Assembly (NCBI GenBank): GCA_020850355.1
Contig: JADZEX010000020.1
Location: 186,001 to 250,000 of the forward strand
Length of the DNA stretch: 64,000 bases
Source: Fimbriimonadaceae bacterium
GTDB lineage: Bacteria > Armatimonadota > UBA10988
Reading direction: 5' to 3'
The notes beneath the pieces were generated by a model. It ran no database searches. It saw nothing but the letters and a program-made list of their open reading frames with translations, and was not told the DNA's origin. Position 1 is the first letter of the stretch; each line of letters opens with the position of its first letter. Shown piece after piece: positions 54,388-63,676 of this stretch. The translations under genes and the position numbers were made by a program.

Positions 54388-56850
54388 TCACTTCTCCCAG
54401 CGCAGGAACAGCGCATCGCGCGCCGCGACGCTCACCGCAGCCTCCACCAACTGGCCGTTGTTGTGGCCCGGGTCCTGCTCCGGCCGGCCCTGGAAGCGTC
54501 GGAAGCGGGCCCCCGGGGCGAGCTGTGCCAGGTCAAAGACGACCGGCTGCAATGACGGGTTGGCCAGCACGGCGCCCCGCTCGTAACGCCGGAACCAGGC
54601 ATCCGGTGCGGCGTACAGCGCCAGGTCGCGCAACTCCAACGGGCCGTCCCCCTCGGCGGTCACGGTCAGCTCCACGCGGTTCGGCCCAAGGTCGCGGAAG
54701 TAGGCGCCAGCCGCGAACCACTGGTCGCCCGCCCAGCTCATCACTTCGCCCGGCGTGAAGGGCCCCCGCGGTCGCGGCGGGCGGTCAGCCGCGACCACCT
54801 GGAGGTCACCCCAGTAAGCCTGATCCGCGGTGGGCTGGCCGGCCGGTCCTGCGTCGACACTGCCCCGGAGGGTCACCCGCTGACCGCTCCAGGCGCTCAG
54901 ATCGACCTCCCACGGCTGCCAGGCGTAGCCCTGGTGGTGCCGCTCCCAGACCAGCTTGGCAGGACCGTCGGCCAGGCGCACGTGGACTCGGCAGCCGACT
55001 CCATCGGATCGGCTGGGCGCCTGCCGCAGGCCGGTCCAGCCGCGGAGCGTGGCGCGGGGCGGCAGGTCGATGGTGGTCTCCCACCAGGTCTGCCCGCTGG
55101 TGCCCTGGTAGGGCGGATGCACGAACAGCGCGCGATGCCGTTCGTCCTGCAACGCGACGAGGCCGACCGGTCGCAGGAAGGCCCCGGTGCGGGCGTCCAG
55201 CGGCCTGTCCTGACCGGCTGGATCGGTCCAGCCGACCGTGCGCCGGGCCGCCAGCAGGTCACCGGCCGGCCGCAGCGCCAGCTCGACCAACCGCGGCACG
55301 TCGGCCGGGAATCCCGCCGGCGGGCCACTGCGCAGCGCGACCTGCAGCGTCGCATCGCCCGCTGGCAGGTCCAGGTTGGCCAGGGTCACTTGCAGGTCGG
55401 CCCCGGGCTCCGGCGTGATCGTCAGCCGGCCCTCCTGCTGCTGCAGCCGGCCGCCGGCCAGTTGCGTCGGCCAGGGGTGACCGGCCAGCAGATTCGGCGT
55501 CCGCGCCGCCAGCGAGACGGCCGGGCCGCTGGCCTGACCTAGCCAGCCCCGCTCCTGGGCCATCCCGGCGACCAGCTCGTCGAACACCCCGGCCTGCCCG
55601 TCGGACTGCCGCGGCGCCGCCATCGCGGCCGTGAAGGTGCTGTCGGTGAGCAGCGCCGCGGCCAGCACCAGGCGGGTCTGCGACAGCGGCACCTGCAGGT
55701 TGCGCTCGACTCCCGGCACGCCCGGTTCGATCTGCTTGTGGTTGAAGTAGCTCAGCCGGGGCGGTGCCGCGAACTGGGTCCAGTAGCGGTGCCTGTTCAG
55801 TCCGGCCGACCAGTCGACCGCGTCTTTGTCGTGCAGGTCGGGCCAGCCCTCGGACTCGATCCCGTTGAGGGCCGCGACCGCCCGCTGGTGGTGTGCGCTA
55901 TGGCCGTCGGCCAGCCAGAGCTTCTCTGGCCGCGCGGCCCGCAGGCGGCGGCAGAGGTCGTAGACACCCAGGCCGTAGACGTTGCGGCCTTCGCGCAGCC
56001 CGTCGTCAACGCGGTGGTCACCATCGGTGTCGCAGCCGGTCTTGGACCAGCCGAGCACGTCGAACTCGACCCCGTCGCAGGCAGCCAGCCTGCCGCCCGG
56101 GCCGAGCAGCGCCGCGAACTCGGACACGAAGACGTCGGCCGCGGTCCGGCCGGCGGGGTCGCGCGGGCAGGTGGTCGCCCAGTTGTAGTGCCACAGCAGG
56201 TTGTTGGGCTTGCCCCACGGTCCCTCGGTGACGTGGTGTTCGACCACGGCGCCGGCCGGGAAGTCGCGCGTGGCGGTCCCGAACTGGCCGCGGCGCACCG
56301 TGATCGTCTTCGCGGCAAGATCGACGGCCTCCAGCACCACATGCTCCGCGGTCACGAAGTCGAGCCGGCCGTCGCGCAGCTCCGCCAGCAGCAACTCCTC
56401 GGGCCGGCCATCCTCCCGGCCGACCTTGAGCTGGTACGACCTCGCGTCGGCCACCGGCAGCACGGTCGCGGCGGCGCTCACCGCCGCGGTCAGCGGCTCG
56501 CCGGGACGGTACAGGAAGTGGCCGGGATAGAAGCCGGCGGCGTTGCGCGGGTCGCGGGCGTTGCCGTTGTAGTGCAGCAGGACCAGGTGGCTGGGATAGG
56601 CCGCCTTGTAGCGGCTGAAGTAGCCGATGTTGCTGGCGGCGGTGTTGGGGATTTCCTCGTCGAGACACTTCCCGATGATCCCAGAGAGTCGCCCGAAGGC
56701 CGCCAGCCAGTCGTCGAAGGGGGTGCGCCCGCCGCGCGCGGCACCCTCGCTACCGCGGAAGAAGACGGCCCGCGGCCAGGGGTCCTCGGTCAGCGGCACG
56801 GCGCCAGCGACGGTGCCGGCCCACAGCAACAGCAGCCCCGCGTAGCGCAT
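54388..56850 (-). CDS. Large secreted protein with beta-sandwich and putative barrel domains
   Basis: An 820-residue exported protein (signal: YAGLLLLWAGTVAGAV). The first half, about 25-420, has an alternating strand/helix pattern and candidate acidic residues in CDGVEFDVLGWSKTG and WLADGHSAHH, like a hypothetical glycosyl hydrolase barrel. It carries a beta insert near 115-215. The second half (about 430-815) contains several beta-sandwich modules with WWETTIDLPPRATL and KLVWERHHQGYAW. I cannot name the family; a carbohydrate-active role is inferred from the layout. It lies between dapB and the dehydrogenase gene. Confidence 0.6.
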   Translation of the reverse strand: MRYAGLLLLWAGTVAGAVPLTEDPWPRAVFFRGSEGAARGGRTPFDDWLAAFGRLSGIIGKCLDEEIPNTAASNIGYFSRYKAAYPSHLVLLHYNGNARDPRNAAGFYPGHFLYRPGEPLTAAVSAAATVLPVADARSYQLKVGREDGRPEELLLAELRDGRLDFVTAEHVVLEAVDLAAKTITVRRGQFGTATRDFPAGAVVEHHVTEGPWGKPNNLLWHYNWATTCPRDPAGRTAADVFVSEFAALLGPGGRLAACDGVEFDVLGWSKTGCDTDGDHRVDDGLREGRNVYGLGVYDLCRRLRAARPEKLWLADGHSAHHQRAVAALNGIESEGWPDLHDKDAVDWSAGLNRHRYWTQFAAPPRLSYFNHKQIEPGVPGVERNLQVPLSQTRLVLAAALLTDSTFTAAMAAPRQSDGQAGVFDELVAGMAQERGWLGQASGPAVSLAARTPNLLAGHPWPTQLAGGRLQQQEGRLTITPEPGADLQVTLANLDLPAGDATLQVALRSGPPAGFPADVPRLVELALRPAGDLLAARRTVGWTDPAGQDRPLDARTGAFLRPVGLVALQDERHRALFVHPPYQGTSGQTWWETTIDLPPRATLRGWTGLRQAPSRSDGVGCRVHVRLADGPAKLVWERHHQGYAWQPWEVDLSAWSGQRVTLRGSVDAGPAGQPTADQAYWGDLQVVAADRPPRPRGPFTPGEVMSWAGDQWFAAGAYFRDLGPNRVELTVTAEGDGPLELRDLALYAAPDAWFRRYERGAVLANPSLQPVVFDLAQLAPGARFRRFQGRPEQDPGHNNGQLVEAAVSVAARDALFLRWEK

Positions 56851-56869
56851 CGTGGCCCTCCCGCGGCCG

Positions 56870-57652
56870 TCAGGTCAGGAGCGTGTCCAACCCGACGGTC
56901 AGCCCCGGCGGAAGTCCGAGCACCCGCCGCGCCGCCAGCACCACACCAGGCATGAAGCAGCCCCGGTCGATGCTGCGGTGCGCCAGCCGCAGCGTCTCCC
57001 CGGGCCCGCCCAGCAGGACATCCTGGTCGGCCACCACGCCGGGCATCCGGACGCTGTGCACATGGACGAAGCCGCGGGTCCCACCGCGGGCGCCGGGCAG
57101 CAGCTCGGTCTCGTCGACCGGCGTGTCGCGGAAGGCCTTGCCGCGGGCAGTCAGCATCCCCTCGACGGTCCGCAACGCCGTGCCGCTGGGAGCGTCCTGC
57201 TTGTTCTCGTGGTGGTACTCAATCACCTCGGCATACTCGAAGTACTTCGCCGCCTCGGCCGCGAAGCGCATCAGCAAGACCGCCCCGATCGCGAAGTTGG
57301 GGGCCATGAAGAGCGGCACGCCGTGCTGCTTGCCCTGCCCGTCGAGCTGCCGCAACTCACTCTCGCTGAGGCCGGTGGTACCGATCACCGGAGCTACCCC
57401 GAGGTCGACCAGTTGCGGCAGATTGACCCGCGCCGCGGCGGCCACCGTGAAGTCGATGGCGACCTGCGCCGCGGTCTCCCGCACGGCAGCGGCGAGGTTG
57501 CTGAAGATCGGCAGCCCGGCCTCGCCAACGGCCCCTTCGAGGTCCACCCCACCAACCGCCCGGAGCCCTTCGCTGGCGCGCACCGCCGCGGTGACCATCC
57601 GGCCCATGCGCCCCGCGGCGCCTAACACCAGCACGTTGAGAGGCCTGCTCAC
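56870..57652 (-). CDS. dapB: 4-hydroxy-tetrahydrodipicolinate reductase
   Basis: The start is GTG 57652, overlapping the M16 stop (GTGA) with GAGGTG upstream; the longer ORF reads back through the peptidase gene. The 260-residue protein has the nucleotide loop VLGAAGRMGRMV, the GTTGLS loop and the catalytic EYHHENKQDAPSGTA. It performs the second committed step of lysine and diaminopimelate synthesis. Confidence 0.95.
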   Translation of the reverse strand: MSRPLNVLVLGAAGRMGRMVTAAVRASEGLRAVGGVDLEGAVGEAGLPIFSNLAAAVRETAAQVAIDFTVAAAARVNLPQLVDLGVAPVIGTTGLSESELRQLDGQGKQHGVPLFMAPNFAIGAVLLMRFAAEAAKYFEYAEVIEYHHENKQDAPSGTALRTVEGMLTARGKAFRDTPVDETELLPGARGGTRGFVHVHSVRMPGVVADQDVLLGGPGETLRLAHRSIDRGCFMPGVVLAARRVLGLPPGLTVGLDTLLT

Positions 57653-58920
57653 GACTGCACCTCTTTCCACCACGCCGCCGCGCGCCGGTCGGTGACCGGG
57701 CCGACCGCACTCAAGACCCATTCGCCGCGACCCAGCACCCGCTGCGCCACGCGCTGCAGGTCGTCCAAGGTGACTGCCTCCAACGCCGCCAAAGTCTCGG
57801 CGATGCTGACTTGCCGTTGCTCGAACAGCCACCCGCGCGCCAACCGTCCCAGCCGGGCCCCGAGCGACTCGGCGGCCAGCCGGACGGTGGTCAGGGAGTA
57901 CGCCCGCGCCCAGTCGAGCTCCTCCTGCTGCACCGCCCCGGCGACGACCTGCGCCGCTTGCTGGCGCACCACCGCCAACAGCTCGGGCACCTGCTTCGGG
58001 TGGGCCGCCGCTTCGATGCAGAGCATCCCGACATCCCACTGTCCCTGCCAGGAGCTGGCGATGTGGTAGCACAGCCCGCGCTGCTCGCGCACTTCTTGAA
58101 ACAGCCGGCTGCCCATCGTGACGCCGAACAGGCTGTCGAGCAGCCACAATGCCCAGCGGTCGGGATCGGTCGCCGCGAGGGCGGGCGCCGCCAGACAGAG
58201 GTGGACCTGGTCCACCTCCAACCGTTGCGTCGTCAAGCCGCTCTCGAAGCGCGGCGGGCTGGGCGGGTCGGGCGGTGAGCTGACCGGCAGGTCGGCCAGC
58301 GCGGCGGCTGCCAGGTCGTGCAGCCGCGCCGGCTCGACCGCTCCGACCGCGGCCAGCACCAGCCGGTCGGCGGTGTACCAGTGGCGCCGCCGCTGGTCGA
58401 CCGCCGCCGCCGTGAAGGCGCCCACCGTGGCGCTGCTCCCGAGCACCGGCCGGCCGAGGGCGTGTTCACCCCAGGCCTGCCGCGCGGCACGCTCGGAGGC
58501 CACCTCCGACGGCGAGTCCTCGGCCTCCAGGATTTCCTCGAGGACGACCTGCCGCTCGGTCCGGACGTGCTCCTCGTGGGCGGCCCCCCCAATCACCAGC
58601 TCCGCCAGCAGTTCGAGTGCCAGCGGCAAGTGTTCGGGCAGGACCTGCAGCGTGTAGCAGGTCAGGTCGTGGGTGGTGTAGGCGTCGAACTGCCCGCCGA
58701 TGGTCTCCAGGTCGCGCGCCAGCCGCTTGGCGTCGCGGGTGCGCCCGGACTTGAAGGCCATGTGCTCCAGGAAGTGCGCCAGGCCGCTTTCGGCCGGCTC
58801 TTCCTGCCGCGCGCCGCAGCGCAGCCAGACACCCAGATGCACCGACGCCGCGCCGGGCACCGGTTCGCTGACCACCGTGAAGCCCGGCGGCAGCGTGGTT
58901 GTGGTCAGCGGATAGTCCAT
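57649..58920 (-). CDS. M16 family zinc peptidase
   Basis: A single M16 subunit of about 423 residues with the inverted zinc motif in LAHFLEHMAF (HxxEH) and a downstream EEILEAEDSP carrying the distal glutamate. The C-terminal half has the family's second core domain (LCYHIASSWQGQWDVGML). I prefer ATG 58920, since the GTG at 58932 lies in a terminator stem. Bacterial homologues (MPP-beta-like, YmxG) commonly sit beside pnp and dapB, as here. Confidence 0.93.
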   Translation of the reverse strand: MDYPLTTTTLPPGFTVVSEPVPGAASVHLGVWLRCGARQEEPAESGLAHFLEHMAFKSGRTRDAKRLARDLETIGGQFDAYTTHDLTCYTLQVLPEHLPLALELLAELVIGGAAHEEHVRTERQVVLEEILEAEDSPSEVASERAARQAWGEHALGRPVLGSSATVGAFTAAAVDQRRRHWYTADRLVLAAVGAVEPARLHDLAAAALADLPVSSPPDPPSPPRFESGLTTQRLEVDQVHLCLAAPALAATDPDRWALWLLDSLFGVTMGSRLFQEVREQRGLCYHIASSWQGQWDVGMLCIEAAAHPKQVPELLAVVRQQAAQVVAGAVQQEELDWARAYSLTTVRLAAESLGARLGRLARGWLFEQRQVSIAETLAALEAVTLDDLQRVAQRVLGRGEWVLSAVGPVTDRRAAAWWKEVQS

Positions 58921-58931
58921 CGCGAGATCCA

Positions 58932-58962
58932 CGACGGCCCGGCCACTGGGGCCGGGCCGTCG
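58932..58962 (-). terminator. Hairpin between pnp and the M16 gene
   Basis: A perfect 13-bp stem (CGACGGCCCGGCC and complement) with a 5-base loop, 25 bases past the pnp stop. No T-run follows on the minus strand; it could also act as an RNA 3' barrier. Confidence 0.55.
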
Positions 58963-58987
58963 CCAACGTCAGGAGCCCTTGCGGGCC

Positions 58988-61441
58988 TTACTCGTCGCCG
59001 CCCTCGGGGCTCGGCTCGGTGCCGCCATCCTCGCGCCGACCCCGCGGGGCCGGGCGATCGCGGTCGGCGTCGCCGTAACCGTAGCCTTGCCCGCCGGCCT
59101 CGCGCGGCGCCGGCCGGGCCTCGCGCGGGCTGTTGTCGCGGTCGTCGCGCCGCGGGCCACGGTCACCGCCGCCGCCCCCAGCGCCACCGCCACCACCGCC
59201 GCCGGAGCCGCGGCCGCCACCACCGCCGCCGCCACCACGCCCGCCGCGATCGCCGCCGCGGCCACCGTCGCGCGGACGCGGGTTGCGTCCGCCACGGTCG
59301 CCCCCACGGTCGCCCCCACGGTCGCCGCCGCGCTCGCCGTCGCGGTCACCGCCCAGATTGACGATGATCGGGATGTCGGTCCGCTCGAGGTTGATGCGGC
59401 CCTGGTCGTCGATCTCGGTGACCCGCACCGGCAGCCGGTCGCCCAGGCTGACGACGTCCTCGACGCGGCCGATCCGCTCGGCCGCCAGCTTGCTGATGTG
59501 GACCAGGCCTTCCTTGCCGGGCAGCACCTCGACCATCGCGCCGAAGCCGAAGATCCGGGTGACCGGCCCTTCGAACTCCTCGCCGCGCTTGATCTCACGG
59601 GTCAGCCCGCGGATCGTGTCGCAGGCCTGCTTCGCCGCCGCGCCATCGGGCGCCGCCACGAAGACCCGGCCGTCCTGCTCGATGTCGATCCGCGCGCCGG
59701 TCTCTTCCTGGATCTTCTTGATGGTCTTGCCACCCGGCCCGACCACCACGCCGATCTTCTCGGGATCGATCAAAACCACTTCGATCCGCGGCGCGAACGG
59801 CGAGATCTCCTCACGCGGCGCGGCGATGGACTCGACCAGCTTGCCGCGGATGTGCGCGAGCGCTTCCTCGGCCTGCGCCAGCGCGGACTCCAGGATCTCG
59901 CGGGTGATCCCGGTGACCTTGATGTCCATCTGCAGCGCGGTGATACCCTTCTCGGTACCGCAGACCTTGAAGTCCATGTCGCCGCAGTGGTCTTCGAGGC
60001 CGAGGATGTCGGTCAACACGATGTTGCGGTCGCCATCCTGCAAGAGCCCCATCGCCACACCGGAGACCGGCGCGGTGATCGGCACGCCGGCGTCCATCAG
60101 GCTGAGGGTGCTGCCGCAGACGCTGGCCATCGACGAGCTGCCGTTGCTTTCGAGCACTTCGCTGACGATCCGCATCGTGTAGGGGAAGTCCTCTTCGCTC
60201 GGCAGCACCGCCAGCAGGGCCCGCTCGGCGAGGTTGCCATGGCCGATCTCGCGGCGGCCCGGGCTGCCCATGCGCTTCACTTCGCCGACGCTGTAGGGCG
60301 GGAAGTTGTACTGGTGGTAGTACCGCTTCTGCCCCTGCTCGTGCAGCCAGTCGACCGTCTGGCGGTCGCCGAAAGTGCCGAGGGTGGTGACCGTCAGCAC
60401 CTGGGTCTCACCGCGCGTGAACAGTCCCGTGCCATGGACCCGCGGCACACAGCCGACTTCGCAGCAGATCGGCCGCACCGTGCGGGTGTCGCGACCATCG
60501 GCGCGGATGCCCTCCTGGAGGATCATCCCACGCACGACCTCGGCCTCGACATCGTGGATGTAGCCCTTGATCTCTTTCTCACGCCCCTCGTAGCCGGCGT
60601 CGACCAGCTCGCTGACGATCTCGGCGGTCAGCCGTTCGAGGGTGCCGTAATGCTCGGCCTTGCCCGGCTTGCCGAGCACCTCGCGCCAGGCCGGCGCCAG
60701 CCGCCCGCGGACGCGCTCCTTGAGCTCTTCGTCCACCGTCGGCAGCGGCACGCTGACCTTGTCCTTGCCGACCAGCGCGCGCAGCTCTTCCTGGATCCGG
60801 CAGAGGTCGCGGATCGCCTCGTGGGCCGCCTCGAGCGCCGTCAAGAGGTCGCCCGCCGGCAGCTCCTGGGCGCCGGCCTCGACCATCATCAGAGCGTCGG
60901 CGGTGCCGGCCACCATCAGGTCAAGCGACGACTCCTCCATCTGGGTGACGGTAGGATTGATCACCGGCGCGCCATCGAGCCAGCCGACGCGCACCGAACC
61001 GACCGGGCCGGCGAACGGGATCTCGCTGAGATGCAGCGCCGCCGAGGCGCACAGGCCGGCCAGCGCGTCGGGGTGGAAATCGGGGTCGACCGACAACGGG
61101 TTGACGACGATCTGAACCTCGTTGCGCATGCCCTCGGGGAACAGCGGCCGCAACGGGCGGTCGGTCATGCGGGCGGCCAGGATGGACTTCTCGCCGGGCC
61201 GGCCCTCGCGGCGGAAGAAGGTCACCGGGATCTTCCCGGCGGCGTAGGACTTCGCCTCAAACTCGACGGACAGCGGGAAGAAGTCGGTCCCCTCCCGCAT
61301 TCCCCCCATCGTGGCGCAGGCCAGTACGGTGGTCTCGCCATAGGTCACGAGCACGCTGCCGCCCGCCTGCTTGGCGAGCCGGCCCGTCTCGATGCTGAGT
61401 TCGCGCCCACCCAGGGTGGTGCTGACTGTGGTTGCTTTCAT
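58988..61441 (-). CDS. pnp: Polyribonucleotide nucleotidyltransferase with RGG-rich tail
   Basis: An 817-residue PNPase: two RNase PH domains (the second with the phosphate-binding GNGSSSMASVCG-type segment), a central helical domain, a KH domain (KIGVVVGPGGKTIKKIQEET) and an S1 domain (FEGPVTRIFGFGAMVEVLPG). The last 115 residues are an Arg-Gly-Gly and poly-glycine tail, which is far longer than the usual PNPase tail. It degrades mRNA 3' to 5' and is often autoregulated through its leader. The rpsO gene lies upstream in the conserved rpsO-pnp order. Confidence 0.97.
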   Translation of the reverse strand: MKATTVSTTLGGRELSIETGRLAKQAGGSVLVTYGETTVLACATMGGMREGTDFFPLSVEFEAKSYAAGKIPVTFFRREGRPGEKSILAARMTDRPLRPLFPEGMRNEVQIVVNPLSVDPDFHPDALAGLCASAALHLSEIPFAGPVGSVRVGWLDGAPVINPTVTQMEESSLDLMVAGTADALMMVEAGAQELPAGDLLTALEAAHEAIRDLCRIQEELRALVGKDKVSVPLPTVDEELKERVRGRLAPAWREVLGKPGKAEHYGTLERLTAEIVSELVDAGYEGREKEIKGYIHDVEAEVVRGMILQEGIRADGRDTRTVRPICCEVGCVPRVHGTGLFTRGETQVLTVTTLGTFGDRQTVDWLHEQGQKRYYHQYNFPPYSVGEVKRMGSPGRREIGHGNLAERALLAVLPSEEDFPYTMRIVSEVLESNGSSSMASVCGSTLSLMDAGVPITAPVSGVAMGLLQDGDRNIVLTDILGLEDHCGDMDFKVCGTEKGITALQMDIKVTGITREILESALAQAEEALAHIRGKLVESIAAPREEISPFAPRIEVVLIDPEKIGVVVGPGGKTIKKIQEETGARIDIEQDGRVFVAAPDGAAAKQACDTIRGLTREIKRGEEFEGPVTRIFGFGAMVEVLPGKEGLVHISKLAAERIGRVEDVVSLGDRLPVRVTEIDDQGRINLERTDIPIIVNLGGDRDGERGGDRGGDRGGDRGGRNPRPRDGGRGGDRGGRGGGGGGGGRGSGGGGGGGAGGGGGDRGPRRDDRDNSPREARPAPREAGGQGYGYGDADRDRPAPRGRREDGGTEPSPEGGDE
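59165..59345. repeat. Low-complexity tract coding for the PNPase RGG/Gly tail
   Basis: Near-tandem units of 12 bases (GGTCGCCCCCAC-like) encode GDRG repeats, followed by a GCC/ACC-rich stretch coding for long glycine runs. Repeat number could vary by slippage without loss of frame. Confidence 0.7.
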
Positions 61442-61547
61442 CGCCCTCGTCTCTCTTCATGCAAAGAGCGCAGGGGCGATCTCCATAAGCGGCACCTGCT
61501 AACGGCTGCCGGAGGATGGTCTTGTTACGGCTGACGATCCCCGCGCA

Positions 61548-61594
61548 GCCCGGCCACCTTGCGGGTAGCCGGGCATGGGCCGCCGTCGGCGGCC
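61548..61594 (-). promoter_or_regulatory. Twin hairpins in the rpsO-pnp spacer (pnp leader)
   Basis: The 191-base spacer has no ORF but holds two stems: GGCCGCC/GGCGGCC with a 3-base loop (61578-61594) and GCCCGGC/GCCGGGC with a 13-base loop (61548-61574). Neither is followed by a T-run. The position matches the pnp leader stem that RNase III and PNPase process in E. coli; the function here is inferred. Confidence 0.45.
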
Positions 61595-61632
61595 AACCTG
61601 TAGCGATCGCCCAGCGCTCGACGCGCCGTCGA

Positions 61633-61899
61633 TCAGCCGCGGAGGCCCAGCTCCGCCACCAGGTTGCGCGCCACCGCGGGCTTGGTGCGGCGCAGGTAGC
61701 TCAGCAGCTTGCGCCGCCGGGCCACCAGACCGTACAAGCCGCGCCGGGCGTGGAAGTCCTTCGGCAGGGCCTTGAGGTGCTCGGTCAACTGCGCAATGCG
61801 CGTCGTCAGCAACGCGATCTGGACTTCGGGCGAACCCGTGTCGCTCTCAGCGCGCTGAAACCGTCCCATGATGGCCGTCTTGTCGGCCGGATCGAGCAT
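61633..61899 (-). CDS. rpsO: 30S ribosomal protein S15
   Basis: Starting at ATG 61899 with GAGGAG eight bases upstream, the protein has 88 residues, the normal S15 length. It carries the signature DTGSPEVQIALLTTRI and the closing HARRGLYGLVARRRKLLSYL. S15 binds the central domain of 16S rRNA early in assembly. It has its own promoter and precedes pnp. Confidence 0.97.
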   Translation of the reverse strand: MLDPADKTAIMGRFQRAESDTGSPEVQIALLTTRIAQLTEHLKALPKDFHARRGLYGLVARRRKLLSYLRRTKPAVARNLVAELGLRG

Positions 61900-61932
61900 G
61901 CTCGACGCTCCTCTGATCTTCGGTATGGGCTC

Positions 61933-61961
61933 AGCATACCACGAGCCGCGCGGCCGGTAAA
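61933..61961 (-). promoter_or_regulatory. rpsO promoter
   Basis: On the minus strand TTTACC and TATGCT are 17 bases apart, with a predicted start about 27 bases above the rpsO ATG. A short inverted repeat, GGTATG-7-CATACC, overlaps the -10. Confidence 0.6.
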
Positions 61962-62008
61962 GCCCGTTTCCGGCCACGCCGCGCCGACTCGGTGGCGGGA
62001 CCGCCGCG

Positions 62009-62365
62009 TCAGGTGAACAGGGCCACGACCGCGGCCAGGGCCCGAATGGCCAGGAACAGGGCCACCGCCACGGCGCCGCTGGTGACCCCGGAGGTGGCCG
62101 CCTGCGGATACCGGGTGCCCTGCTTGAGTGCCTTGTAGCCCGCCACCACGGCGCCGATGCCGCAAGGCAGCGTCAGCCAGTGCAGCCAGGTGGAGAACCC
62201 CAGCAGCGCGAACACGGCGGCCGCCGCGCCCGCGCCGAGGCTCAGAATGGCGCGGTCATCGGCATCGATCTCAACATTCAGCTCGGCGCCACAGCAACTG
62301 CCGCAGCAGCCCTCCGGCGGCTCGTCGGCCGCGCTCGTACCGGGATCCTGGATCTCGTCGCTCAT
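62009..62365 (-). CDS. Small cysteine-rich membrane protein
   Basis: A 118-residue protein with an acidic N-terminus, a cysteine cluster (GCCGSCCGAE) and three membrane helices (ILSLGAGAAAAVFALLGF; LTLPCGIGAVVAGYKAL; GAVAVALFLAIRALAAVVAL). GGAGGG precedes the ATG. The end of the chain resembles DUF4190-type proteins, but I recognise no firm family. The CC pairs could bind metal. It lies between pyrC and rpsO on the same strand. Confidence 0.7.
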   Translation of the reverse strand: MSDEIQDPGTSAADEPPEGCCGSCCGAELNVEIDADDRAILSLGAGAAAAVFALLGFSTWLHWLTLPCGIGAVVAGYKALKQGTRYPQAATSGVTSGAVAVALFLAIRALAAVVALFT

Positions 62366-62437
62366 GCTGCCCTCCCGCCGGATTCCGCCGGCGCGCTGCC
62401 GGACTCGAACCGCCGCCGACCGCGGCGAGTTCCGCGC

Positions 62438-63676
62438 TCAGCTCCGGTGGGCGCGCGCCACCGTCACCTCGCGCCCGCCGCCCGTGCCGGGCTCCTGGCC
62501 CGCTTCGTAAACCAGCTCGCCGCGCCGCCAGACCGCCTCCACGCGGCCGCGGCAGGTCCAACCGTCGAACGGCGTCCAGCCTGGCCAGGTGTACTGCGTG
62601 GCGTGCTCGATCACCGTGGCCGCGGTCGGATCGACCGCCACCAGATCGGCGTCGCTGCCGACCGCCACGGCGCCCTTGCCGCACAGCCCGAAGATCGCCG
62701 CGGGCTGCGCCGCCGTCAGGCGCACCACCTGGGCCAGCGTCAGGCGCCCGGCGGCGACCTGCTCCAGCAGCAGCGGCAGCAAGGTCTGCAGGCCCGGGAC
62801 GCCCGGCGGCGGGCTGCCCGACTCTTTCTCCTCCCGCAGGTGCGGTGCATGGTCGGTCGCGATGGTGTCGATGGTGCCGTCGGCCAGGCCCGCCCAGAGC
62901 GCCGCCTGGTCGGCCGCGGTCTTGAGCGTCGGGCGCATGTCGCCGTACGGTCCCAGCCGGGCGGCGTCCTGGTCGGTCAACAACAGATGGTGCGTCGTCG
63001 CTTCGGCATAGACCCATTGCCCCCGCGCCTTGGCCGCCCGCAGTGCGGCCACCTCGCGGGCCAGCGCGACGTGGACCACGTACAGCGGCCCGGTCCCCCA
63101 CCGAGCGTGCAGCCCCAGCAGCCAGTCCAGCGTGTCGCCCTCGGCATGGGCACTGAGCGGCAGGCCGAGCGCCAGGACCCGCCGCAACACGGCGTCGTCG
63201 GCCAACGGGCTGGTGATGCCAGTGGTTTCGTTGAGGTACAGTTTGGCCACCGGCAGATCAGCCGCCGCGGCGACTTCCGCCAGATTGTCGGCGGTCACGC
63301 CGAAGTGGAAGCCGTAGTCGATCAGGCTACGCTGCGCGCACTCCCGCGCCGCCGCCAGCACCGCCGCGCTGCCACAGAACGGCACCGTGTTGGGCATCGT
63401 CAGCATCGTCGTGACCCCGCCCGCGGCGGCCGCACGGCTCTCGCTGGCGTAGGTCCCCTTGTGGGCGTGCCCACCGGGCTCGCGACAGTGCACGTGGCAA
63501 TCGATCAGCCCCGGCAACAGCAGCAGGCCGTCCAGGTCGCGGACCTCGCGGCCGGCCAGGGACTCGGCGGCGTCCAAGATCAGCACGACCCGGCCCGCGG
63601 CGAGGCCGATGGTCACCGGCCGCGTGGCCTGCGGCGAGACCAGGGTGCCGCCACGCAGCACCAGGTCCAACGTCAT
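62438..63676 (-). CDS. pyrC: Dihydroorotase
   Basis: A 412-residue type I (PyrC/AllB group) amidohydrolase: metal histidines in DCHVHCREPG (H61, H63), the probable carboxylated lysine in VAKLYLNETTG (K144), further histidines in LSAHAEGD and VVHVA, and the catalytic aspartate in IATDHAPH. It closes carbamoyl-aspartate to dihydroorotate in pyrimidine synthesis; allantoinase is the less likely alternative. The ATG has GGGAGG upstream and overlaps the preceding stop. Confidence 0.9.
   Translation of the reverse strand: MTLDLVLRGGTLVSPQATRPVTIGLAAGRVVLILDAAESLAGREVRDLDGLLLLPGLIDCHVHCREPGGHAHKGTYASESRAAAAGGVTTMLTMPNTVPFCGSAAVLAAARECAQRSLIDYGFHFGVTADNLAEVAAAADLPVAKLYLNETTGITSPLADDAVLRRVLALGLPLSAHAEGDTLDWLLGLHARWGTGPLYVVHVALAREVAALRAAKARGQWVYAEATTHHLLLTDQDAARLGPYGDMRPTLKTAADQAALWAGLADGTIDTIATDHAPHLREEKESGSPPPGVPGLQTLLPLLLEQVAAGRLTLAQVVRLTAAQPAAIFGLCGKGAVAVGSDADLVAVDPTAATVIEHATQYTWPGWTPFDGWTCRGRVEAVWRRGELVYEAGQEPGTGGGREVTVARAHRS

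Noticed and set aside
59165-59345. CRISPR-like repeats
   Set aside because: The short units are coding repeats inside pnp, without unique spacers of constant length.
58979-61534. 851-residue + strand ORF
   Set aside because: Antisense to pnp; its repeats mirror the RGG-coding tract and no domain is recognisable.
62399-62412. tRNA-like GGTTCGAGTCC on the minus strand
   Set aside because: The flanking stem does not pair (GGCGG against CCGGC) and there is no acceptor, D-arm or anticodon arm around it.
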